This document shows positions 16,147 to 23,757 of a stretch of DNA of 37,979 nt, one piece after another. Within the stretch, counting starts at the first letter, position 1. Each line of letters opens with the position of its first letter. The notes beneath the pieces are model-generated. The model was not told the DNA's origin and searched no databases. It worked only from the letters and a program-made list of their open reading frames with translations. The translations under genes and the position numbers were made by a program. The stretch is from Gammaproteobacteria bacterium (GTDB taxonomy: Bacteria; Pseudomonadota; Gammaproteobacteria; HK1), in the NCBI GenBank assembly GCA_022823045.1, contig JAJDXW010000122.1:1-37979 (forward strand). The letters are read 5' to 3'.

Positions 16147-18573
16147 TCAGTTGCGCATGCGCTCGCCATTGTGGTCGAAGAGCGCGGTGCGCTGCATCCG
16201 CGCCGCAAGCCGCTCGCCGAGGAGCTCGATCTCCCAGCCGTCGTCCGCCTCCGCCCGCTCCTTCGGAATGTAGGCGAGCGCGACCGACGCGCCCGCATGA
16301 TGCGCGTACCCCCCCGACGTGACCCACCCGCAGGCCTCGCCGTCGTGCCACACCGGCTCGTCGCCGATCACGTCCGCGGTGGTCGCGTCGACGGTGAACA
16401 CCCGGAGCCGGAGCGCGCCGCCGCGCTCGCGCTCCTCGACCGCGGCCGCCTTGCCGATGAAGTCGGCCTCCTTGGCGTACGCGACGAAGCGGTCGAGCCC
16501 TGCCTCGAGCGGCCCGTAGATGGGGCGGAAGTCCCGCATCCAGCTTCCGAAGCCCTTCTCGAGACGCAGGGAGTTGAGGGCGCGCGAGCCGAAGAGGCGG
16601 ATGCCGTGCGGCTCGCCCGCCTCGAGGAGCAGGTCGTAGAGATAGCGCTGCCAGTCGGGTTCGCACCAGATTTCGTAGCCGAGGTCGCCGGTGAAGGTGA
16701 TGCGCCCGACTACCACCGGGGCCATGCCGAGGTCCATGTCCCGGATGTCCATGAACCGGAACGCCTCCGCGGACACGTCGGCGCGGGTGAGCGACTGGAG
16801 CACCTCGCGCGAGGCCGGCCCCGCGAGGGAGAGCCCGCACCAGCCGGTCCCAAGGGCGCGGAGCTCCACCGAGCCGTCCCGCGGCAGATGCTGGTGAAAC
16901 CACCGCAGGTGATACTCCTCGGCGGGGCCCGAGCCCGCGATGAAGAAGCCGCGCCGCCCGAGGTTCGAGAGGGTGAAGTCGCCGATGATCTTCCCGTCCT
17001 CCTTGAGCATCGGCGCAAGCACGATGCGGCCTTCGCGCGGAACCCGTGAGGCGAGGATCCGGTCGAGCCACTCCGGCGCGCCGGACCCGGTGACGAGGTA
17101 CTTCGCGAACCCCGAGGTCTCGCTGAGGCCCACCCCTTCGCGCACCGCCCGGCACTCCGCCCCGACGTGCTCGAAATCGACCGAACGGTGCCAGGAGAAC
17201 ACGTCCTCGAGGCCGGGCGGCGCGTACCAGAGCGGCACCTCGAGCCCCCACGCGGCCCCGAACTGGGCGCCCGCGGCGCGCAGGCGGTCGTAGATCGGGG
17301 TCGTCCGGAGCGGGCGGGCGGCGGGCAGCTCCTCGTTCGGATAGCGGATGGAGAAGCGGCGCGAGTAGTTCTCCTTCACCTTGTCGTGGGTGTACGCCAT
17401 GGTCGCCCAGTCGCCGAAGCGGGCCACGTCCATCGCGAACACGTCGGACCCCGGGTCGCCGTCGATCATCCAGCTCGCGACCGAGAGTCCGACCCCGCCC
17501 CCCTGCGAGAAGCCGGCCATCACCCCGCACGCGATCCAGAACCCATCGAGGCCCCGGACCGGGCCGATGAGCGGGTTTCCGTCCGGCGCGAACGTGAACG
17601 GCCCGTTCACGATCTGCTTGATGCCCGCGGTCTGGAACGCCGGGAAGTGCTCGAAGCCGACCTCGAGCGAAGGCGCGATCCGGTCGATGTCCTCGGGGAG
17701 GAGCTCGTGGCCGAAGTCCCACGGCGTCTCGTGGACCGACCACGGCACGCACGCCTTCTCGTAGGTCCCCATGAGCATTCCGCCCCGCTCCTGGCGGAGA
17801 TAGAGCTCCCCGTCGAAGTCGACGACGTGGATCACCTCCTTGCCGGTCGACTCGTTGATCGCCGCGACCTCCGGCATGTCCTCGGTGATGAGGTACATGT
17901 GCTCCATCGCGAGCACCGGGAGCTCGAGCCCGACCATGCGCCCCACCTCCCGCGCCCAGAGGCCCGCGGCGTTGACCACGTGCTCGGCATGGATCTCGCC
18001 CTGGTCGGTGACCACCCGCCACAGGCCCTCGCCGGTCCGGCCGAGCGCCTCCACCCGGGTGTGACGGTAGACCTCGGCGCCGAGCTTGCGGGCGGAGCGG
18101 GCGTACGCGTGGGTGACCCCGGACGGGTCGATATGGCCGTCGACGAAGGTCTGCATGCCACCCACGAAGCACTTCGGATCGAGCAGGGGCATCAGCTCGT
18201 GCGCTTCCTCGGGTCCGATGATCTCCGCCTCGATCCCGAGGTAGCGCCCCTTCGCGACGAGCCCCTTGATCCACTCGAAGCGCTCCTTCGTCGCCGCGAG
18301 CATGACCCCGCCCGTCATGTGGAGCCCCGTCTCCTGCCCCGACAGCTCCTCGATCTCCCGGTAGGTCTCGATCGAGTACTTCTGAAGCTTGGCGACGTTG
18401 GGGTCGCCGTTGATGGTGTGCATGCCTCCCGCCGCATGCCAGGTGGACCCGGAGGTGAGCTCGGAGCGCTCGACGAGCACCACGTCCGTCCAGCCGAGCT
18501 TGGCGAGATGGTAGAGGACGGAGCAGCCGACCACCCCGCCTCCGATCACGACCACGCGCGCGTGCGTCTTCAT
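16147..18573 (-). CDS. Dimethylglycine/sarcosine dehydrogenase-like FAD oxidase fused to GcvT domain
   Basis: 808 residues. N-terminal DAO-type FAD domain (VVVIGGGVVGCSVLYHLAKL), with SGSTWHAAGG placing His46 where dimethylglycine dehydrogenase binds FAD covalently. A linker domain with NGPFTFAPDGNPLIGP and then a C-terminal GcvT/aminomethyltransferase half (GDLGYEIWCEPDWQRYLYDL, then LRLEKGFGSWMRDFRPIYGP) that hands a one-carbon unit to tetrahydrofolate. Such fusions oxidise N-methyl groups of dimethylglycine, sarcosine or similar compounds. The start at 18573 is chosen because the family begins a few residues before the FAD motif; a longer in-frame extension is not supported. First gene of a two-gene operon with the monooxygenase. 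Confidence 0.85.
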   Translation of the reverse strand: MKTHARVVVIGGGVVGCSVLYHLAKLGWTDVVLVERSELTSGSTWHAAGGMHTINGDPNVAKLQKYSIETYREIEELSGQETGLHMTGGVMLAATKERFEWIKGLVAKGRYLGIEAEIIGPEEAHELMPLLDPKCFVGGMQTFVDGHIDPSGVTHAYARSARKLGAEVYRHTRVEALGRTGEGLWRVVTDQGEIHAEHVVNAAGLWAREVGRMVGLELPVLAMEHMYLITEDMPEVAAINESTGKEVIHVVDFDGELYLRQERGGMLMGTYEKACVPWSVHETPWDFGHELLPEDIDRIAPSLEVGFEHFPAFQTAGIKQIVNGPFTFAPDGNPLIGPVRGLDGFWIACGVMAGFSQGGGVGLSVASWMIDGDPGSDVFAMDVARFGDWATMAYTHDKVKENYSRRFSIRYPNEELPAARPLRTTPIYDRLRAAGAQFGAAWGLEVPLWYAPPGLEDVFSWHRSVDFEHVGAECRAVREGVGLSETSGFAKYLVTGSGAPEWLDRILASRVPREGRIVLAPMLKEDGKIIGDFTLSNLGRRGFFIAGSGPAEEYHLRWFHQHLPRDGSVELRALGTGWCGLSLAGPASREVLQSLTRADVSAEAFRFMDIRDMDLGMAPVVVGRITFTGDLGYEIWCEPDWQRYLYDLLLEAGEPHGIRLFGSRALNSLRLEKGFGSWMRDFRPIYGPLEAGLDRFVAYAKEADFIGKAAAVEERERGGALRLRVFTVDATTADVIGDEPVWHDGEACGWVTSGGYAHHAGASVALAYIPKERAEADDGWEIELLGERLAARMQRTALFDHNGERMRN

Positions 18574-18799
18574 GGCAGTACCAATAATGATCCAATTCGG
18601 GCCAAAGAAGGACCGATTGTAACCCGAGGGGGTCTCCCGCATGGGCATGCACGAAGGCCGCGGCGGCTTGTGCCCGGGGACGGTTCGAAGGGAAGGGGAA
18701 GTGCCCCGCGCCGGCTGGATCGAGGGGTCGCCGACGCCCGGTCCCGGAGTCTGTGCGCTTCGGCCGGGTGCTCGCCGGCGGCAGGGAGCCCGTCCCGTC

Positions 18800-18827
18800 T
18801 TGACACACGGCCTTCGGAACGAAGAAT
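18800..18827 (+). promoter_or_regulatory. Candidate sigma-70 promoter for the SMP-30 operon
   Basis: TTGACA (18800-18805, a perfect -35) is followed after 16 bp by AAGAAT (18822-18827, four of six to TATAAT). It is the best promoter match in the 326-bp gap between the divergent genes at 18573 and 18900, and it points at the rightward operon 73 bp downstream. The rest of the gap shows no gene. Confidence 0.4.
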
Positions 18828-18899
18828 CTCGCGGGCAGCCGCCAACCCCCGAACCCGAGGCGCGCACTTCCTCCCCGAACGGCCGGACAAGGAGTCGAG

Positions 18900-19871
18900 A
18901 TGAGTTCGAACCATCCCCCGAGCGCGGGCTGGCGCCCGCATCCCCGCTATCCCGATCCCGCGATCGAGACGCTGGACCCCCGCTTCGACCGCTACCGCAT
19001 CTTCAGCGCGGCGGTGGAGCGGCTCCACACCGGCTGCCGCTGGTCGGAGGGGCCGGTGTGGTTCGGCGACGGACGCTACCTCCTGTGGAGCGACATCCCG
19101 AACAACCGGATCCTCAAGTGGGAGGAGGAGACCGGGGCGGTGAGCGTGTACCGGCGGCCGTCGGACTTCGCCAACGGCAACACCCGCGACCGGCAGGGCC
19201 GGCTCGTCACCTGCGAGCACGGGGGGCGTCGGGTCACCCGCACGGAGTACGACGGCAGCGTCACCGTGCTCGCGGACGGGGTGGAGGGCCGGCGGTTCAA
19301 CTCCCCGAACGACGTGGTGGTGAAGTCTGACGGCTCGGTCTGGTTCACCGATCCGCCCTTCGGCATCCTCGGGGACTACGAGGGACACCGGGCGGAGTCC
19401 GAGCTCCCCGAGGCGGTCTACCGCATCGACGGGGAGTCGGGCGAGCTGACCTGTCTCGCGGACGACGTCCGAGGGCCGAACGGACTCTGCTTCTCCCCCG
19501 ACGAGGGGCGGCTCTACGTGGTCGAGTCGCGGGGCGAGCCGCACCGGAAGATCCTCGCCTACGACGTGACCGCGGACGGGCGGGCCATCGCCAACCGGGA
19601 GGTGCTGATCGACGCGGGGCCGGGCGGCACCCCGGACGGCATGCGCTGCGACGTTGACGGGAACCTCTGGTGCGGCTGGGGGATGGGGAGCGAGGCCCTC
19701 GACGGGGTGATGGTGTTCGCGCCGGACGGCGCGCCCATCGGCCGCATCGCGCTCCCGGAGCGCTGCGCGAACGTCTGCTTCGGGGGGCGCAAGGGCAACC
19801 GCCTGTTCATGGCCGCGAGCCAGTCGCTCTATGCCCTCTACGTCAACACCCGCGGCGTCCCCGGCGGCTGA
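18900..19871 (+). CDS. SMP-30/gluconolactonase-family lactonase
   Basis: 323 residues with the six-bladed propeller pattern: CRWSEGPVWFGDGRYLLWSD (with the metal-binding Glu), RFNSPNDVVVKSDGSVWFTD, GPNGLCFSPDEGRLYVVES and GTPDGMRCDVDGNLWCGWG. The Glu, Asn and Asp positions that bind the divalent metal are all present. These enzymes hydrolyse sugar lactones or related esters. A ribosome site (GGAG) lies seven bases before the ATG. It starts a rightward run with the DddQ-like cupin (47 bp away) and the isochorismatase-like gene. Confidence 0.85.
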   Translation: MSSNHPPSAGWRPHPRYPDPAIETLDPRFDRYRIFSAAVERLHTGCRWSEGPVWFGDGRYLLWSDIPNNRILKWEEETGAVSVYRRPSDFANGNTRDRQGRLVTCEHGGRRVTRTEYDGSVTVLADGVEGRRFNSPNDVVVKSDGSVWFTDPPFGILGDYEGHRAESELPEAVYRIDGESGELTCLADDVRGPNGLCFSPDEGRLYVVESRGEPHRKILAYDVTADGRAIANREVLIDAGPGGTPDGMRCDVDGNLWCGWGMGSEALDGVMVFAPDGAPIGRIALPERCANVCFGGRKGNRLFMAASQSLYALYVNTRGVPGG

Positions 19872-19917
19872 TCCCCATGGGCGCCGGGGCGAAGCGGCGC
19901 GCGCGGGCGGAAGGACG

Positions 19918-20616
19918 GTGAGGCGCCCCGAGGCGCTCGATCGGGTCCTAGACGCCGCGCGGGACTTCATCGCGGACCGGGTCGAGGCGGGGACCCCGCC
20001 CGGCGACGCGGCCCGGCGCATCTTCGACTCGCTCGCCGGCTCGGCCGGCGTCATCGCGCCCGGCGGCGCCCCGCCTCCGCCCGCGTACCGCTACCTTCCC
20101 TCCGCGCTCGAACGGGCGCGCGCGGCGCCGGAGGTATCGTCCCTCGCCGACGCGTTCGCGGCACTGGAACCCGAGCTCACCTGGGTCTGGAGATCGGACT
20201 CCGAGGAGCACGGGGAGACGTTCCGCGACGGCCACGCGAACGCGTGGCTCGTCGGACCCACGGGACTCGAGCAGCGAAGCGACGTGCTGGTCGGCGCGAG
20301 CCTCCTCGCGCCCGGCATCCGCTACATCGACCACCACCATCCGCCGGAGGAGCTCTACATCGTGATGAGCGAAGGCGAGTGGTACCGCGAGGACCGGGGA
20401 TGGCACGCGCCCGGCATCGGCGGCGTCGTCTACAACCCCTCCGACGCCGTCCACGCGATGCGCTCCGGCCCGGAGCCCCTCCTCGCCCTCTGGCTCCTCC
20501 CGGTCGGCTGGAAGACGGGCGATTTTCCCCGTGCACCTGCCCGCGACGCACATTGGATGAGCCGGCGTCCCGCTGGTCGAAGCGCAGGACCGAAATGGAT
20601 TCCCGACCTCATGTAG
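19918..20616 (+). CDS. DddQ-like cupin (DMSP lyase family)
   Basis: 232 residues from a GTG at 19918 preceded by GGAAGGA. The C-terminal half is a cupin with GASLLAPGIRYIDHHHPPEE followed by LYIVMSEGEWY (His139-141, Glu145, Tyr147), then PSDAVHAMRSGPEPLLALWL with His179. This layout (Y..H.HP.EE.Y.V...GxW, later HAM.....PLLALW) is what the DddQ-type dimethylsulfoniopropionate lyase family shows, so the metal site looks complete. The family also contains proteins with no proven lyase activity. There is no DMSP transporter or acrylate gene beside it, so DMSP is only one possible substrate. Its 3' end overlaps the next gene by 22 bp. Confidence 0.65.
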   Translation: MRRPEALDRVLDAARDFIADRVEAGTPPGDAARRIFDSLAGSAGVIAPGGAPPPPAYRYLPSALERARAAPEVSSLADAFAALEPELTWVWRSDSEEHGETFRDGHANAWLVGPTGLEQRSDVLVGASLLAPGIRYIDHHHPPEELYIVMSEGEWYREDRGWHAPGIGGVVYNPSDAVHAMRSGPEPLLALWLLPVGWKTGDFPRAPARDAHWMSRRPAGRSAGPKWIPDLM

Positions 20617-21248
20617 CACCCTTCGAGGAAGCGCGCTGGGACCTCGTGCCCGGGCGCACGGTCCTCGTCGCCATCGACCTCCAGAACGACTTTCTGCACC
20701 CGGACGGCTGGTACGCGAGCCAGGGCATCGACATCGCTCACATGCGCCGCGTGATCGAGCCCGTCCGCCAGCTTCTCGCCGACGCTCGGGCGAAGAACGT
20801 GCCGGTCGTGTGGACCCGGCACGGCACGCGGGGAGCCGAGGACGCGGGACCGTTCTTCCGCCTTCGTCCGTTCCTCCGGGACGGCGGTCTGCGACAGGGC
20901 ACGTGGGGCTTTGGAATCTACGACGAGCTCGAGCCCGGGGAGGACGACTGGTACGTCGACAAGACCCGCTTGAGCGCCTTCTTCAACAGCAATCTCGAAG
21001 GGATCCTGCGTGCCCTGCAGGCCGAGACGGTCCTCATCGTCGGGGTGTTGACCAACCAGTGCGTGGCCGCGACCTCCAAGGACGCCATGTTTCGGGACTT
21101 CAAGCCGATCGTGGTGGAGGAATGCACCGGCACGACCCTGCCGCACCTGCACGAGCCGGCGATCGAGATGATGCGGGTCGGATGGTGCGAGGTGCGCGAC
21201 CTCGAATCGACACTGAGCGAGCTCCGCCAAATGGCGGCGCGGTCGTGA
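20595..21248 (+). CDS. Isochorismatase-like cysteine hydrolase
   Basis: 217 residues. The catalytic triad of the family is visible: Asp28 in VAIDLQNDFLHPDGW, Lys123 in YVDKTRLSAFFNS and Cys156 in GVLTNQCVAATSKDAMFRDF. Relatives include isochorismatase, nicotinamidase, N-carbamoylsarcosine amidase and ureidoacrylate amidohydrolase. Given the DMGDH-like and amide-degrading genes around, an amidase of the carbamoylsarcosine or ureidoacrylate type is more likely than siderophore synthesis. The ATG overlaps the cupin gene. Confidence 0.8.
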   Translation: MDSRPHVAPFEEARWDLVPGRTVLVAIDLQNDFLHPDGWYASQGIDIAHMRRVIEPVRQLLADARAKNVPVVWTRHGTRGAEDAGPFFRLRPFLRDGGLRQGTWGFGIYDELEPGEDDWYVDKTRLSAFFNSNLEGILRALQAETVLIVGVLTNQCVAATSKDAMFRDFKPIVVEECTGTTLPHLHEPAIEMMRVGWCEVRDLESTLSELRQMAARS

Positions 21249-21279
21249 CGGACAGGGCTGGCAACCCGGGGCGGCGCAT

Positions 21280-21594
21280 ATGGACATCGAGAACATCGTC
21301 CGCGCCTTGCACAGCCAACGGGTTCGCATCACGGATCATGCTGACCAGGAGGCCTTTGCCGACAGTCTTTCGTTCGACGAAATTGCGCACAGCGTGATGC
21401 ATGGTGAGATTGTGGAAACCTACCCGGACGACAAACCGTATCCCAGTTGTCTCATCTATGGCGACACCCCGGAAGGTGACCCTGTACACAGCGTCTGGGC
21501 ATACAATGAGGACACTGCGTTCGCCGTGCTGGTCACGACGTATCGACCGGACCCGGATCGCTGGATCGAGTGGCGTACGAGGAGGAAGCAGTGA
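21280..21594 (+). CDS. DUF4258 protein, putative toxin of a toxin-antitoxin pair
   Basis: 104 residues: VRITDHADQEAFADSLSFDE, then CLIYGDTPEGDPVHSVWAYN and a tail LVTTYRPDPDRWIEWRTRRK. DUF4258 proteins have a RelE/MqsR-like look (small, with a conserved His near the N-terminus and a C-terminal YxPDxxxW motif) and are often followed by a YgiT-type zinc-finger gene, as here. The stop overlaps the start of that gene (GTGA). Base composition is lower in GC than in the flanking metabolic genes, consistent with acquisition. Confidence 0.7.
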   Translation: MDIENIVRALHSQRVRITDHADQEAFADSLSFDEIAHSVMHGEIVETYPDDKPYPSCLIYGDTPEGDPVHSVWAYNEDTAFAVLVTTYRPDPDRWIEWRTRRKQ

Positions 21595-21836
21595 CTCCAT
21601 TCGAGAAGTGCCCGACATGCGGCGGCGAGGTGGTCCGCAAGCAGACGGAGAAGCTCCTGCGGGGCGGAGTCAATCTCGCCGTGGTGACGGTCGACGCGGA
21701 GGTCTGCCTGCACTGCGGGGAGCGACTCTTCTCCGTTGACACGATTCGCTCGTTCGAGAAGATTCGCGGCAAGCTCGACCGGCAGCAAGTCGAGGGGTTC
21801 GAGCCGATCGGAAGATCGTTCCGCGTGCCCATCTGA
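21591..21836 (+). CDS. YgiT-type zinc-finger protein, putative antitoxin
   Basis: 81 residues from the GTG at 21591, chosen because AGGAGG lies six bases upstream. Two CxxC pairs (KCPTCGGEVV and VCLHCGERLF) form a zinc site as in the N-terminal half of MqsA; the C-terminal DNA-binding helix region of MqsA is absent or very short. Overlap with the DUF4258 gene by 4 bp means coupled translation. In this class the toxin gene often comes first, as here. Confidence 0.75.
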   Translation: MTPFEKCPTCGGEVVRKQTEKLLRGGVNLAVVTVDAEVCLHCGERLFSVDTIRSFEKIRGKLDRQQVEGFEPIGRSFRVPI

Positions 21837-21985
21837 CTCCGCACGGGCGGCGGGTTCACCGTTCTCGACTGCGAATGGGAGCGAGCCGGCCGGGCGGTAT
21901 GATCCACGCCTGCCTGCCACCAATGCGGGCCGTCGCGCCGCTTCCGGCCCGCAGCGGCCACGCCAACCCTCGAAAGGACCCCCGA

Positions 21986-22873
21986 ATGAGTCGCATCAAC
22001 ATCCGGTTCACCCTCTTTTCGGCGTTCTATTCGCCGCTCATCGCGACGATGGCGGGGGGGTTCCTGCGCGAAGAAGGGCTCGAGCCCGAGTGGTCGGTCT
22101 CGCCGCCGGGCGTAAGCGCCCTCACCGCCCTCGAGGACGGCTCCGCCCACGTCGTCCAGTCCGCCCTCAGCCAGGGGTTCGGTCCGCTCGAGCGGGGCGA
22201 GACCCCCGCCACCACCCACTTCGCGCAGGTGAACGAGATGGACGGGTTCTTCCTCACCGCGCGCGAACCCGATCCCGCGTTCGCCTGGCGCAAGCTCGAG
22301 GGATCGGAAGCGGTCCTGTTCGGCGCCGGCCAGCCGCTTGCGATGTTCAAGTACGCCTGTCACCGCGCCGGCATCGACCATTCGCGCATCAACGCGATCA
22401 ATCCGGGGGGCGCGGCTGCCATCGACGCCGCGTTCCGGGACGGCCAGGGCGCGTACGTGCAGCAGCAGGGCCCGTTCCCGCAGCAGCTCGAGGCGGACGG
22501 GGTCGGGCACGTCGTCGCCGAGGTCGGGCCGGTCATCGGCCCGTGCGGCTTCTCGAGCCTCGCGGCAATGCCGGATTGGCTCGAGACGGACATGGCGGCG
22601 GCGTTCGTCCGCGCCTACCGCAAGACGCGGAGCTACCTCAACGAGGCGCCCGCCGAAGAGGTCGCGGCGGCCGAGAAGCCGTACTTCCCCGCCATCGACG
22701 AATCGGTGCTCGCCCGGTGCATCGGGACCTACCAGGGGCTCGGCTGCTGGACCCCGCACATCGAGATCACCCGCGAGGCCTACGAGGCGACCCTCGACAT
22801 CTACGCCTACAACGGGCTCGTCACGAAGCGCCACCCCTACGAGAGCGTGTGCTCTCCGCCGCCGGCGGGATAG
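21986..22873 (+). CDS. NMT1/THI5-like solute-binding protein without signal peptide
   Basis: 295 residues from the ATG at 21986, with AAAGGA upstream. It has the periplasmic-binding-protein fold of the NMT1/SsuA type: NIRFTLFSAFYSPLIATMAG, then FLREEGLEPEWSVSPPGVSA and ALEDGSAHVVQSALSQGFG. No signal peptide or lipobox is visible, and no permease or ATPase gene adjoins. It may therefore be a cytoplasmic binding protein or enzyme rather than part of a transporter. Substrate unknown. Confidence 0.6.
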   Translation: MSRINIRFTLFSAFYSPLIATMAGGFLREEGLEPEWSVSPPGVSALTALEDGSAHVVQSALSQGFGPLERGETPATTHFAQVNEMDGFFLTAREPDPAFAWRKLEGSEAVLFGAGQPLAMFKYACHRAGIDHSRINAINPGGAAAIDAAFRDGQGAYVQQQGPFPQQLEADGVGHVVAEVGPVIGPCGFSSLAAMPDWLETDMAAAFVRAYRKTRSYLNEAPAEEVAAAEKPYFPAIDESVLARCIGTYQGLGCWTPHIEITREAYEATLDIYAYNGLVTKRHPYESVCSPPPAG

Positions 22874-22913
22874 GCGCGGCCTCGCGGGCTCCGGCCGGTC
22901 CCGGTGGCCGCGC
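22874..22913. terminator. Hairpin between converging genes
   Basis: GCGCGGCC (22874-22881) pairs with GGCCGCGC (22906-22913), directly between the stop at 22873 and the stop at 22920. Likely a two-way terminator without T tract. Confidence 0.4.
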
Positions 22914-22919
22914 GGACGG

Positions 22920-23546
22920 TCAGTCTTCAGCGAACACGGTGACTCCGAGCGGCTTCGGCCGCCCGTCGTTGGCCGCGTTGCGATCCGCCGGACACGCCGA
23001 GATGCCGGCGAGGACGTCCATCCGCGCGCGAAGGTCGATATGGTCGCCGGCCATCGCGGTCGGTGGATGGATCTCGAACGTGCCGTCCGGGTTGACCTCG
23101 ACGTTCATGAACACGTTGAAGACATCGATGATGTCGTCGCCGTCGATGCCCCAGGGGGCGAAGGCCTCGGCAAGGTTCTCCTGGCAGGAGCGGTGGTCGG
23201 TATCGCCGTCACGAAGCTCCAGGAGCCGCCGGCTGCAGCGCCCTCCCATGCTCGACCAGTGCTCTCCGACCGTGTCCTCGACCACCTCGAACATCACGTT
23301 CTCGCGCGGTGGTTTCGAATAGAAGTACTTGAAGCACTTCCCGTTGCCGTGGCCCAGCATCACGTTGAGGGCCCAGCTTTGGCCCACGTGAAAGGCCTCC
23401 CGGCGGTCGTGCAGGTTGAAGAACGCGCAGTCTCCGACCTGCTTGTCCTCGACGAGGTGGATGCGAAGGACCTGACCTTGCATCACCTCGACGGCGCGGC
23501 CGGTTCGCGCCGGAATGACGAAGTCGTGGATCACGCGTCGCGCCAT
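22920..23546 (-). CDS. DUF1989 / urea carboxylase-associated family protein
   Basis: 208 residues: HDFVIPARTGRAVEVMQGQV, EDKQVGDCAFFNLHDRREAF, RCSRRLLELRDGDTDHRSCQ, then IDVFNVFMNVEVNPDGTFEI. This is the DUF1989 family whose members sit with urea carboxylase or guanidine and amine catabolism genes. Conserved cysteines and acidic residues suggest a metal site. No urea carboxylase is in the window. It lies on the same strand as the mandelate-racemase-type gene, 211 bp downstream of it, separated by a repeat element. Confidence 0.8.
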   Translation of the reverse strand: MARRVIHDFVIPARTGRAVEVMQGQVLRIHLVEDKQVGDCAFFNLHDRREAFHVGQSWALNVMLGHGNGKCFKYFYSKPPRENVMFEVVEDTVGEHWSSMGGRCSRRLLELRDGDTDHRSCQENLAEAFAPWGIDGDDIIDVFNVFMNVEVNPDGTFEIHPPTAMAGDHIDLRARMDVLAGISACPADRNAANDGRPKPLGVTVFAED

Positions 23547-23635
23547 CGGATCCTCCCCCCTGCCCGGTTGCCATCCATATCGTAACGCCTCCCCGCACGG
23601 GGCCGTGCGGCCGGTGCCGGCCGGATCCGAAAAAC

Positions 23636-23706
23636 GGGATCAGAGTGAGATTTCGCGACGTTCCGTCGGATTCTTCATCCGCGCCACGAAATCTCGCTCC
23701 GACCCC
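23636..23706. repeat. REP-like imperfect palindromic repeat
   Basis: The left arm GGGATCAGAGTGAGATTTCG and the reverse complement of the right arm at 23687-23706 match at 17 of 20 positions, with a 31-bp centre. The GGGxTCAGAGTGxGATTTCG motif resembles short palindromic repeats scattered through many proteobacterial genomes, often moved by REP-associated transposases. It lies between two leftward genes and may act as an RNA hairpin. A further GC hairpin is present at 23592-23609. Confidence 0.55.
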
Positions 23707-23757
23707 ATTTCCCTCCAGGGTGCCGACCCTCGCCGTCCCCGATTCCGGTCGCGGGGC

